Shown here one piece after another: positions 45,086 through 55,780 of a stretch of DNA of 64,000 nt. This DNA comes from Prinsepia uniflora (Eukaryota > Streptophyta > Magnoliopsida > Rosales > Rosaceae). The translations under genes and the position numbers were made by a program. A model generated the notes under the pieces. It made no database searches. It had not been told where the DNA came from and saw nothing but the letters and a program-made list of their open reading frames with translations. The stretch is from the NCBI GenBank assembly GCA_032719365.1, contig CM064873.1, forward strand, positions 37,673,742-37,737,741, written 5' to 3'. The stretch's first letter is position 1. Each line of letters opens with the position of its first letter.

Positions 45086-47011
45086 TGTAACGACCCGTCC
45101 CAAATATCGTGATTAAATATGAATTAATTATGGATTTAGAATGACTAATCAGGGATTAGTCGAGAGAATTCGGACGGACGATGTAAAATGACCATTTTGC
45201 CCCTGAAATTGGGCAAAATGTTGACTTTTGATTTAGGGAGTCAAACGTACAGGGATCGATGGCCGTGACGTAGATCGAGATGTCACAAGTCCGTAGATAG
45301 ACGACTCGTCGAAATTGGATGTCGAACGGAGAAGTTATGGTCACGGGATCGAAATTGGGAACTTACGTCTCGAGATTCACATTAAATGATAATTAAATCT
45401 GATTGGTTGATATTTTTTGTGGAACCCTTGGATGAGTTACAAGTGTCACTCATTCCATTGGCCATTTCACCTAAATTATGGATCTACGTTGTGATTGGGG
45501 GAAGGTATTATTTTAATATCGAATTCACTCATCTCTCTCCTTCCCGCGTATCATTATCTTCATTTCTCTCTAAACAAACACATAACACAATCACACAAAC
45601 ATCCTTCAATCTTTACCCTTTGCTCTTGGGCCTTGAACAAAAATAAGAGAGGACACTAAGACGAATCGAACGGTGGCGAGGTCGAGGACCATCGTGGATG
45701 ATGGCCGGCAAACAGTGAAAGGTAAGTTTTATGATACAAAAATGATACTTTCGATTCCAGTGGTTATTGAGTGATTCTAATGATTGGGGATGGTTTCTGG
45801 AGGTCCTATGAGTCGATTGGGATCGATTTCGAGGTTGGAAGTGGCAAAAGGTGGCCGGAGGCAGGAGAACACAGCGATGGAACAACCGTGGAAGGATTTC
45901 GGTGGCGACCGGCCGAAAACTCCAAATCGAAAGTAAGCTCAAACCGAAGCCCTAAACTTAGTTTTAAGGTTCCTAGAAGCTAAATGAAGTCCCTAGGAAG
46001 TATTTTTGGCCCTTGGTTATGCTCAGAACATGGATTAAAGTTTTGGTCTTTTAATGGTTTAAAGAACAATTAGGATTTAGGATTGTTTTCATGTTTTTGA
46101 AATTATAGATTGATAGAACATGATTAGAAAAAGGGTTAGGAATGAAAATGGATGAAAACGGACCGAAAAGTAGGAAGATATGGCCCTGAACCGGTCACGC
46201 CTGTTCAGTTGGACCGGTTGCACAGTCGGACCGAACCAAACCGGTTAAGCCGAGGTTGAAGACAATGAACAGTCCGGCGTGTGAAGCCCATGCGCAGCGC
46301 CTTTGGCTGGCGCGTGGGACATTTCAGGGGGAAGTTGTCAACATATGAAATCATCCTTTCAATGTAACCAACATTTTGGGGCTGGTTTCGTGTCGATCGG
46401 ACACTGTTTCATGGTAGTTTTGGGTGTCCGAAGGTTAAAAGTCTATGAAAATACGTTTAAAAATCTCGAAAAATTAGGGGGCTTTACTAAGAGGTTATTG
46501 AAGTAGTTAGTAACCCTCTATTATGATTTGGACAGGTTTGGATATTCCGGTGATGGTGATTTAGCCCAGAGAGGCTTATGTGATTTCTATGATGATGATT
46601 GTGGTATTGGTGATTTAGATATTTGCACGTATTTCGAGTTGGATTCCCGTATTTACACGTATTTGAGGTTTATAATTTTATACTGTATTTCTAGGTGATT
46701 GTGGTTTTAATAATTGTTCAATGGTATGATTTCGGATTAGGAAATATGGAATCGGGCTTGAGACCATTTGGTTTATGAACTATCAGACTTGGAGTCCATT
46801 TGATTGAATGAGGCATCTGGCCAAGGCAAAATTGGTTTACGAAATCGGGCATGAGGCCCAATTGTGTTTTATGAATGTGATTTCGCGTCGGAGACCCATA
46901 AATGGATTTGGATTTGAGAAATAAGATTGATGGATTACGATGGTTTTACGGAAATCCCGGGCATAGGCCCATTTGAATGGTTTCAGATGATTTATGAAAT
47001 GTTTTCCATAT
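45086..47011 (+). mobile_element. Element A, 3' LTR (truncated by LTR G)
   Basis: It starts TGTAACGACCCGTCCC at 45086. The dyad is at 45430-45455 (344 bp in), donor-like GGTAAGT at 45721, and CCGGTC repeats at 46190-46250. It breaks off at 47011 in GTTTTCCATAT, where G begins, so the LTR end and the right TSD of A are not seen. The downstream two thirds of the LTR is available only in the 5' copy at 1-1715. Confidence 0.87.
45430..45455. promoter_or_regulatory. LTR dyad, A 3' LTR copy
   Basis: Arms GGATGAGTTACA and TGTCACTCATTCC around AG, with two changes. It lies 344 bp from the LTR start. Confidence 0.55.
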
Positions 47012-49024
47012 TCTAACAACCCGTCGCAAATTATTGAGATTAATTAAGATTTAATGATGGATTAGCAAGGCAATTGGGGATTAGCCGAGGGTTAACGGAC
47101 GTTCGGTGCGAAATTATGATTTTGCCCTTGAATAAGGGCAAAATGTTGACTTTTGACCCGGGAGGTCCGATGGCCGAGGGCCAAGGATCCTTGCGTAGAT
47201 TGAGTCGATACGAGTCCGTAGACAGACAGCACTTCGAAATTAGACGTTCGATAAAAAAGTTACAGTTCACAGAAGTTCGAGGGAACTATTACACATTTTA
47301 CGAGATGGATGCCATTTGGCATTAAGTGTGCCCAGATATTTAGGGGCAGCCCCAATGGATGAATGAGACTTGTCATTCATCCATTTCCCACCCAAATTGA
47401 TACATGCATATCCCGTTCCCAATTTCTCGTAGGCTTCCTTGATCTCACTCAAAAAACTAGTGAACCCAAAACTATACCCCTTCTTCCCATTCGATTATGT
47501 GTGAGGATAGAGTGAGAGAAGGATTGAGAGGCAGTCGCAGGACGGCTAACCGCCATGGACGGCGGAGGAAGCCCAGAACAGAGGTAACCCAACAACCCAT
47601 TTTCATTTTTAAATTGAATTTTTGGTTTGGACGTTTGGGAGTGGGTTATGATGATTGGGCTACATTTGTGGTGGTCGTAAGAGGCTCTGAGGATTGAAAT
47701 CGTGGACAAAGGATGGTTGTGCGGCCTAGACGGATGGCGGGAAAACAGGGTCGTGAGGTTCAATCTACACATGTAACTTCTAGGGTCCTTTTGTGGGTTT
47801 TGAGGATTTAGGAAGCTAGATAATGTTGAGATATGAAGATTAGGATTGAAACAGAATAAAATGGACAAAAAATGAAGAAGGAATGGACTTGGACCGGTTC
47901 CGCCTATCCGGTCGGGCCAAATTTGCAGGTAGACCGGTCGGACCTAGTCCGCTGAAGGTTGAAGGAGACTGTTCCCGGTGCGTGAAGCCCACGTGTAGGG
48001 TCCGTTGGCCGGCACATGGAAGTGTGTGGGACCCCTTTTGAGGATGTTTCCAACATGACTTTTCATCATTTCGATGTAACAAGCATTTTGGGATTGGTTT
48101 CGAGCCGATCAGACATCGTTTTGATATAGTTCGGGATGTCGGAAGGTTTAGGATCAAAGTTAAAAATAGTTAAAAATTCGGGAAAATTATGGGGATTTAA
48201 TGAGGGGATATTTAAGTAGTTAGTAACCCTCTAAAATGATTTGGACAGGTTCGGGAACCTCGGTGATGGTGATTGGCCCAGGAGAGGCTTATGGCGCGCG
48301 TATAGAGGCGCTGCTTCGGACGGTCTGTGAGTGGACTTATTTTATGAATTCGATGCATGCATGAATGTTTATAAATGTTTTAAATACATGTTTTGTGATT
48401 CCATGAGTGCATTTTTTTTGTGGTAGCTTAGTCTTTATGTATTTGCACGTATTTTAGGACTTATAGTTTTATACAGTGCTTACACGCGCTGAGTTTTCTA
48501 TGATGGTTTGATGAAACTATTTTCGATTTGGAAATGTGGAATCGGGCATGAGACCCATTTTATTTATAAACTCTTAGACTTGGAGTCAATTTGATTTGAT
48601 GAGAGATCGGGAAGGAGGCCCATTTGAGTTATACGATCGTGCCGAGGGCCCCGTTGGTTTATGAATTCGGGCTTGAGGCCCAGTTAGTGTAATATCGGGC
48701 TCGAAGCGTCGTTGATTTATGGTATGGGGCTCGAGGCTCCATTAGTCGTGATATTGGGCATGACGACTAGTTGATTGTGAAATCGGGCTTGAGGCCCCGT
48801 TGAATCATGAAATCGGGCTTAAGTCCCAGTTGTGGTTTACGAAATGAGAAATCGGGTTTAAGACCCCATTGAAATGAGAATTTGGGCTAGAGACCCAATG
48901 AGATTTGGATTTGAACTGGATTCAAGGAATCTTGTTGAAAGGTTCAGGTATGAGACCCAGTTGATCCGTGGTTTGAAAGAAAGAATTTTAAAAATGTATA
49001 TACCCTCCAACATGAGTTGATTGG
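47012..49024 (+). mobile_element. LTR G (5' two thirds)
   Basis: It starts TCTAACAACCCGTCGC, a worn TGTAACGACCCGTC, inside the A LTR. The dyad is at 47357-47382 (345 bp in). A donor-like GAGGTAAC is at 47582, CCGGTCGG repeats at 47890-47950, and a long, degraded stem-unit array at 48540-48960. It stops at 49024, where H begins; the LTR end is not present. Its last bases (ATACCCTCCAACATG) point to an F-type central module. No TSD could be paired. The frames at 47449-47868 and 47840-48157 are LTR sequence. Confidence 0.75.
48540..48960 (+). repeat. Array of about 32-bp stem units in LTR G
   Basis: At least nine units with the form TCGGGCNNGAGGCCCAGTTG, spaced about 30-33 bp by ATTTATGAA-like bases. 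Several are degraded on one side (TCGTGCCGAGGGCCCC, TCGGGCTCGAAGCGTC), so pairing is lost in some. Confidence 0.7.
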
Positions 49025-51919
49025 TGTAACGACCCGTCTCAAATTCCTGGATTAGATTTGTGACTAATGAAAGATTAATGAGGGTAATTGGTGATTAGTT
49101 GAGAGAAATCGGACGAACGACGCAAAATGACCGTTTTACCCCTAGTCGTGGGTAAAATGTTCACTTTTAACCCGAGAGGTCCGATGGTCGAGGGCCAAGG
49201 ACCGTTACGTAGTTCGAGTCGATACGAATCCACAGACAGGCGACACGCCGAAATCGGAAGTCGGACGAGAAAGTTATGGTTCACAAAAGTTCGATTGCAC
49301 GATGCACGTATTACGAGACAGGGATGATGTGGAAATATCTAATTGGGCAGATATTTTAAGTGGGACGCATGGATGAGTGACAAGTGTAACACATCCCATA
49401 GGTCACCTCCCTAAAAAGGGGATCTAAACCATTAAAATATTATTATTTTATTATTTTATTATTTTATTATTTTATAATTTTACCCACCTCTCATCTCCAC
49501 CCTCCATCTTCATCCTATCAAATTTTCCTCTCATCCTCACCGTTCACTATCATCACCAGCTACCACCTTCATCAAAAATATTTCCCTCCTCCCTCCCGTG
49601 CAAACCTTTTCCATTTTCTTCATCATTTCTCACAAACCAACCATCAAAACAATCTCACACACAACCCTCAAACCTTAACCAATGACGGGGGACATTAAAA
49701 AAATGTGAGAGAGTGAAGGGGGAGGAGTCGAATGGTGGCTACGACGCAGGACGTCGTGCACAGTGGCCAGAGAACCCCAAAACGGTGAGCTTTAGTTCAA
49801 AAAATTGGAAAGTTGGTTTTTAAGGTTTTTCGATCGGGTCTGATGATTGGGTCGTGTTCCTTGCACTCAGAGGATTCGATTGGTGCCAGATTCGAGGACT
49901 GGGGTGGCTAGAAACAAAGGCAGAGGCGAGTTGTAGGCGGCGGTCACTGTCCTGCTTCGAACTGGTATAATCTCGACCCTATTTCTTGGTTTTAGGGTTG
50001 AGGGGAGGTTTAGACGAAGGTTTAGGGATCAATAGGGAGGAAAATGGTTAAGAAAACAGTGAGAACCGGCCAGGTAGGTTCACTGGTCCGGCCGAATCAG
50101 TCTAAACCAATGAATCGGGTCCAGCACGAGGAAGACGATGAATTGTTCAGCGCGCGTGGGTTTCACGCGCAGTCGCTTACGATGGTGCGTGGGGGCCCGT
50201 GATGGGTATTTTGGGGAAACTCCCAACATGTGAATTAATCTATTAGATGTAACAAATATTTTGGTACTGGTTTCCTGTCGATCGGACACCATCTCGATAT
50301 TATTCAGGATGTTCGAAGGTTTAGGATCGGGTTTAAAAATACATAAAAATTTGGGAAAATTACGGAGCTTTAGTGAGAGGTTAATAAGGTAGTTAGTAAT
50401 CCTCTAAAGTGATTTGGATAGGTTTGGGAGTCCCGGTGACTGTGATTGGACCAGGAGAGCCGTATGGCACTCGTATCGAGGCAGCAGCTCAGACGGTCTG
50501 TGAGTGGACCTTGTTTTCTAAATTGATGCATGCATAAATTTTTTATATATGTTTTAATAAATGTTTTGTGATTCCATGAGTGCATTTGTGTGTGTTCACG
50601 TATTTACACGTATTTTGAGGTTTCAGCCTTCTACGGTCCTTATGCGTGTTTGTGCTTTCTACGTTGGTTCAAATAAAATGGTTTTAGATTTAAAAAGGAT
50701 AAACTCGGGCTTGAGACCCATTTAGTTTTATCTCGGGCATGTGGCCCTATTGATGACCTACGGGTCTGAGTCGTGGTCGCGGCGAGTGCTATGTGCACGG
50801 CGACGGACGACACGATGCTCGCCTCTGAACTCGGATGTGTTCCAAAGAGGTCATGATGCACGTTCCATTGTCGAGCAGCCACTGGAGGCTCGACTTCGAA
50901 GTGTTGACGGTTCAGGATATTGATCGGTGATGGGTGCACCATTATCTAATGATGGTCGCGTCGGTTGATTCGTTAACAACGACATACCAGGATTGAGGGC
51001 GGTCCTGGACGAATGGTTGCACGCATCACTACGATTGGAATTGTGACTGACCTTGAGATATCGGGCACGATGCCTAATTGAGTCATGAGTTCGAGCTTGA
51101 GGCCCAATTGATTTACGTTTGTGATTTCGGGTCGGGACCCTAAATGGACTTCCGGGTTCATGACGGTTTATGGAAAACGTGCATGAATCCTTTGAAAGGT
51201 TTTAAGAATGTTTTCGATATATATATATATATATTCATATACCTTCCTTTATTTGGATTGTCTCCTCCGAGGAGGGTCGTTGGCTTGTGTGGTCCCCGGA
51301 GTAGTCACGGAGCACTAACCGAGTGGAGTCGCCCCCGTGGGGTACCTTACTCTTAGGAAGGATTATGGATTATAACCCCCAGAGAGGGTCATTGATCTAC
51401 AGACATTAACCTGGGTGGACCCTGGGGAGACTTGGGATTTGAGACCCCGGGTAGCACGCACGTAGCTTTAGATACCGTGAAAGGATTGGTTATTTGATTT
51501 ATATTTATGTGTTATATGATCAGATTTCTGGTTTTGGGCTGAGTCCCACATGGATTTGGGAAGTGGCCCGTACAATTGTTTTCATTTACGATTTTGGGCC
51601 AAGGCCCTAATGGTTAGGTAAATGGTTTTCGAATGCATGCGTGTTTTTAGTGAACGATATAAATATCTTTTGTTAAATTGTTTTATTACATTATTTGTTT
51701 TGTCCACTCACAGCTTTTAAATGTTTTGACCGCCCTTCACGTTGATCACGGATGCGGGCTGTAGCAGATGTCGTGACATCACATACCTCATCCGGATCCT
51801 AGCGTACTCTGAAGCCCTGAGCCGGCTAAAGTCGGAATTTCCCTTATCTGACACTCCGTGTCAAACGGGATCAAGTGCATCCCGCATTAATCTCGGGGGG
51901 ATTGGGACGGGTCCTGAAA
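49025..51919 (+). mobile_element. LTR H, complete 5' LTR
   Basis: 2895 bp: start TGTAACGACCCGTCTC, end GGGTCCTGAAA (terminal CA changed to AA) followed by a perfect primer site. The dyad is at 49371-49396 (346 bp in), an ATTATTTT repeat at 49432-49480, donor-like GGTGAGC at 49784, an array of about 32-bp units (50700-51150), one hairpin unit (51157-51188) and the GGGTCGTTGGCT module (51260-51485). A stretch at 50760-50960 has replaced part of the stem array with unrelated bases. The right partner LTR was not found. Confidence 0.87.
49432..49480 (+). repeat. ATTATTTT short tandem repeat in LTR H
   Basis: Five or so copies of TATTATTTTAT-like units just downstream of the dyad, the place where D has AATATAATATTATTTATATT. 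It may overlap the LTR promoter, or be a neutral expansion there. Confidence 0.85.
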
Positions 51920-52028
51920 AGTGGTATCAGAGCAGGTTTTCTCATGTTACTCTGAGTCCCAGAGCAAGGTGGTCGAGGCATTCCACAAGAGCTACACGCA
52001 GGTCGAGGATGTGATGTCTTAATGGGCT
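51920..52028 (+). mobile_element. Internal leader after LTR H (truncated)
   Basis: About 109 bp that match 52624-52735 almost base for base (CTCATGTTACTCTGAGT, GTCGAGGATGTGATGTCT). It stops at GGGCTGCAGT, where an LTR tail begins at 52029, so the rest of the H internal region is lost at a junction. Confidence 0.8.
51922..51933 (+). other. Primer-binding site after LTR H
   Basis: TGGTATCAGAGC, perfect tRNA-Met complement, 2 nt after the LTR end. It shows that H is a 5' LTR and not a solo LTR. Confidence 0.92.
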
Positions 52029-52623
52029 GCAGTGACCTAGGTGCACCTTGGGGAGACTTGGGATTTGAGACGCCGATAAGCACGCACGTAGCTTTAGATA
52101 CCGTGACAGGATTGGTTATATGATATATGATAAACATGATTTCTTGGATTTGGTAAATTTTGGTTTATGATTGATAAATGGATTTGGGTTGAGATCCCAC
52201 ATATGTTTTTTATGTTCTAGAATTCAGTAAATGGATTTGGGCATGGGCCCGTATGGTTTGAATTTACGGAATTTGGGGCTGAGTCCCTATAAACGGTTAT
52301 TGAAACATATGTGGTTTGATAAATGGTTTTCCTATGCATTCATGCTTTTTAGTTAAGGGTATAAAGGTCTTTTATGAAATGTGTTTTATCAAACTTTTAC
52401 TTTTCGTCCGCTCACATTCTTTTCTGTTTTTCAATGCCCTTCAGGTTGATAACGGATGCGGACGGTAGCAGAGGCCGTGACATCACATACCTCATCCGGA
52501 TCCTAGCGTACTCTGAAGCCCCGAGCCGGCTAAAGTCGGAATTTCCCTTATCTGACACTCCGTGTCAAACGGGATCAAGTGCATCCCGCATTAATCCCGG
52601 GGGGATTGGCATGGGTCCTGACA
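52029..52623 (+). mobile_element. Second LTR tail, D-type
   Basis: The last 595 bp of an LTR, ending GGGTCCTGACA, with a primer site at 52626-52637 (TGGTATCAGATC). It is closer to the D LTR (33480-34020) than to H in its first half (ATGATAAACATGATTTCTTGG), and almost identical to H in its last 130 bp. Either a separate element lost its front, or LTR-to-LTR recombination joined two copies. Confidence 0.78.
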
Positions 52624-54015
52624 AGTGGTATCAGATCAGGTTTGCTCATGTTACTCTGAGTTCCAAAGCGAGGTGGTCGAGGCGTACCCCAAGAGCTACG
52701 CAGGTCGAGGATGTGATGTCTCAATGGGTTGCAGTTCGTTATCAGCCTGATAGTTAGGATGCCGGTAAGATAGTTAGTAGGATTGAATCGTAGATCTTTT
52801 TGTTTAGGAATTTGATGCCGGGGTTGCCATAATTCTGTAGTGGTTGGCAGTGTGGGAACCTACTGAGGGATGAATGTATTAGTACTTTATGGTTTTAACC
52901 ATTCCCATGGTTATGGGGGACCGTTGATTACGATACTGTAGGATCGGTTTTGACGATGGTTTGGTGTTGTGACCGTTAGATGGTTATGCTGTTGGGTGCA
53001 GCTGGGTTCTGGGAAACCCTATTTGAGTGGTGATCTGGAAATGTAAACCGTAATTAAGTGATGGAACCTCTTTTTGTTTAATGGTTAGGAAATACGAACC
53101 CTAGTTGAACTGAGGGTCGGATTTGATTGATGTCCTTACGATGTCAGGATCGCGGGGTCAGTCAGATTGTGAATTTTACCGCTGTGGACAGTTGGGTTCC
53201 GAGGAATCCTAGGGTGTGATGGTGGAACCCTATGGTAGGATGTATGGTTCAGAAAGGTGAGTTGGCGAGTGGTTTGACGTTGACGACTTTTTGGAGTCGA
53301 GATCGTCGGTCATTCAGGTCATGTCAGCTTTAGTGATGGGACTGCACTCTACAGTCGAGGTTGTACTAATCGGTTAGACTTAGTTGGTTGTCGTACTAAT
53401 TTAGTTGTGATGGATTGTTGGTGCACCTAAGGTAATGGATGACCTGGTAGACGATATTGGTTGAGGCGAAAAGGGGAGTGCGTGATTCCACATTGGTAAT
53501 GGGTACTTCAAAGTCATATAAGGTGACTTCACATGTTCTGCTTAGTGGCAGACGATGTTGGGTTGTCTGGCATGGTGAGTGCAGTAAGTTTTGTTCGTAT
53601 CCACGTAGGATGAGTTTCGATGTAATCGTCTTGGATCATCCTTGATTTTCCTAGGTGGAATGACAAGGATCAATACGAGGTAATTGTAGAGAACCCACAG
53701 TCTCTACGTGTCTCGTCATTGACTGATCTGTTTACATGTGGGAAATGGTTGAGGAGTGATGTGGCCGACTTAGGATTCAAGAGGGTGTAAGGCTTTATGA
53801 ACAGATTTTAGGTGGATTGTTAGTTGAGTGAACATGTGTGGATCCTAGGTGGAACGGGATTGCGATGTTGAGGACTTTGGAGATTGCGACGATCTAGGAT
53901 CGTGAGGTTATTGATCAAGTGATGACGGTGATGAATCTGGATCATGATCTTGATGATCAAGATAGGTGGAGAGTTTATTCTCCGTGTCTTGAATATTTGG
54001 ATACGAGAATGTTGG
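52624..54015 (+). mobile_element. Element I, internal region, first part
   Basis: The plus-strand internal region belonging to the 52623 LTR end. It gives the best view of the first 700 bp, with repeated phrases (GCAGCTGGGTTCTGGGAAAC at 53000, GACAGTTGGGTTCCGAGGAA at 53189). No open frame exceeds about 65 codons. The 62-codon frame at 53457-53645 is shared in degraded form by A, B and D. The last five bases are the left TSD of solo LTR L. Confidence 0.83.
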
Positions 54016-54240
54016 TGTCATGACCCACCCCTAATCCCCCTGGATTAAGGGCTAAATCCTGCTCCCGTCTAACTTACGCATGACACGAAGGCTAAAATGA
54101 CGTCTAACCTCCATGTGACGCGTAAGTCGGACAAGGGATTCCCGATTCGACCATCCAACAGCATCCGGACTTCCCAGAGTGCACAGAAACTAATGGGATC
54201 GTAAGAGGCCTCACGAGGTATCACAATCACCGAGTCTTTA

Positions 54241-55572
54241 TGTAAGACCCGTGTCCTGGAGGGAACGGTGAACAATCGCACATTCCTGTGAGGGGGAATG
54301 GTCTGGGTGAGGATGGTGGTGTGCATCAAAGGTGTAGGCACACACCTATCTAGCACTAGGCCTTTTGGGAGCTTAAGTGGCTTTGGAGGGGATTGGAACC
54401 CCAAAGTTAAGCGAGTTGAGGCTGGTTCAATTCCATGATGGGTGACCCCCTGGGAAGTTTCACCATGAGCTCCGAAAACAAAACCGTGAGGGCGAGGTCC
54501 AAAATGGACAATATGGTGCTAGATGAGTCGGGTCCTGACCGAGGAGGGTCGGGTCCTGACAATTTGGTATCAGAGCCAGACCCCGACCATGAAGTGTGCC
54601 AGCGAGGACGCTCGGCCCCAAGGGGGTGGATTGTAAGACCCGTGTCCTGGAGGGAACGTTGAACAATCCCACATTCCTGCGAGGGGGAATGGTCTGGGAG
54701 AGGATGGTGGTGTGCCTTAAAGGTGTAGGCACACACCTATCTAGCACTAGGCTTTTTGGGAGCTCAAGTGGCTTTGGGGGGGGATTGGACCCCAAAGTTA
54801 AGCGAGTTGAGGCTGGTGCAATTCCATGATGGGTGACCCCCTGCGAAGTTGCACCATGAGCTCCCGAAAACAAAATTAGGGAACGGTGAACAATCCCACA
54901 TTTCTGCAAGGGGGAATGGTCTGGGAGAGGATGGTAGTGTGCCTTAAAGGTGTAGGCACACACCTATCTAGCACTAGGCATTTTGGGAGCTCAAGTGGCT
55001 TTGCGGGGGATTGGAACCCCAAAATCAAGCGAGTTGAGGCTGGTTCAATTCCATGATGGGTGACCCCCTGAGAAGTTGCACCATGAGCTCCCGAAAACAA
55101 AATCGTGAGGGCGAGGCCCAAAGCGGACAATATGGTGCTAGATTAGTCGGTTCCTAACCGAGGAGGGTCGGGTCCTGACAATTTGGTATCAGAGCCAGAC
55201 CCCGACCAGGAAGTGTGCCAACGAGGACACTGGGCCCTAAGGGGGGTGGATTGTAAGACCCGTGTCCTGGAGGGAACGATGAACAATCCCACATTCCTGC
55301 AAGGGGGAATGGTCTGGGACAGGATGGTGGTGTGCCTTAAAGGTGTAGGCACACCCTATCTAGCACTAGGCCTTTTGGGAGCTCAAGTGGCTTTGGGGGG
55401 AATTGGAACCCCAAAATTAAGCGAGTTGAGGCTAGTGCAATTCCATGATGGGTGACCACCTGGGAAGTTGCACCATGAGCTCCTAAAAACAAAACCGTGA
55501 GGGCGAGGCCCAAAGTGGACAATATGGTGCTAGATGAGTCGGGTCCTGACCGAGGAGGGTCGGGTCCTGACA
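54241..55572 (+). mobile_element. Tandem Cassandra TRIM array
   Basis: Four LTR copies and two short internal parts lie between matching TSDs CTTTA (54236-54240 and 55573-55577). LTR a is 54241-54561, internal 54562-54631, LTR b 54632 to about 54877 (3' part missing), LTR c about 54878-55180 (5' part missing), internal 55181-55251, LTR d 55252-55572. Both internal parts have TTGGTATCAGAGCC (perfect primer site) and a GGGGGTGGA purine tract. Tandem forms sharing LTRs are known products of LTR recombination or read-through in such elements. One TSD pair around the array means it moved in, or grew, as one insertion. Confidence 0.93.
55355..55474 (+). promoter_or_regulatory. 5S rRNA-like segment in Cassandra LTR d
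   Basis: It has the order CTATCTAGCACTAGG, AAATTAAGCGAGTTGAGG and GGGTGACCACCTGGGAAG, matching the 5S 5' part, A box and C box. The same segment is in LTR a (about 54340-54466), b (54735-54858) and c (54958-55082). The C box is closest to 5S in LTRs a and d. Confidence 0.8.
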
Positions 55573-55589
55573 CTTTAAACTCAAAACAC

Positions 55590-55780
55590 AATCATAGGCC
55601 CCAGGGAGTATCACAATCACCGAGTCTTTATACTCAAAAAATATACCGAGTCTTTAAACTCAAAACATATCAATCCAAGGCCCTCCCCCCGTCAATCAAC
55701 CGAGTCTTTAACCTCAAAACCAGATCCAGTAGTTTTTCTTTTTCTTTTTTCGAGTCTTCAAACCCAAAACCATTTTTCAA
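55590..55780 (-). repeat. GAGTCTTTAAACTC repeats in LTR L
   Basis: Four or five copies of CGAGTCTTTAAACTCAAAAC with variable spacers; one more at 54232 is cut by the Cassandra insertion. Each has a 4-bp stem GAGT/ACTC. N carries the same repeats (61849-62105), where two read GGGTCTTTAAACCC, with both stem sides changed. Confidence 0.75.

Noticed and set aside
47449..47868. A 139-codon minus-strand frame.
   Set aside because: It is antisense within LTR G, and the matching segments in LTRs D, H and K contain stops.
54340..54466. A 5S rRNA gene.
   Set aside because: The A-box and C-box parts are 5S-like, but the 5' half is interrupted and diverged and the segment lies inside LTR-type repeats with primer site and purine tract. 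It is Cassandra, not a 5S gene.
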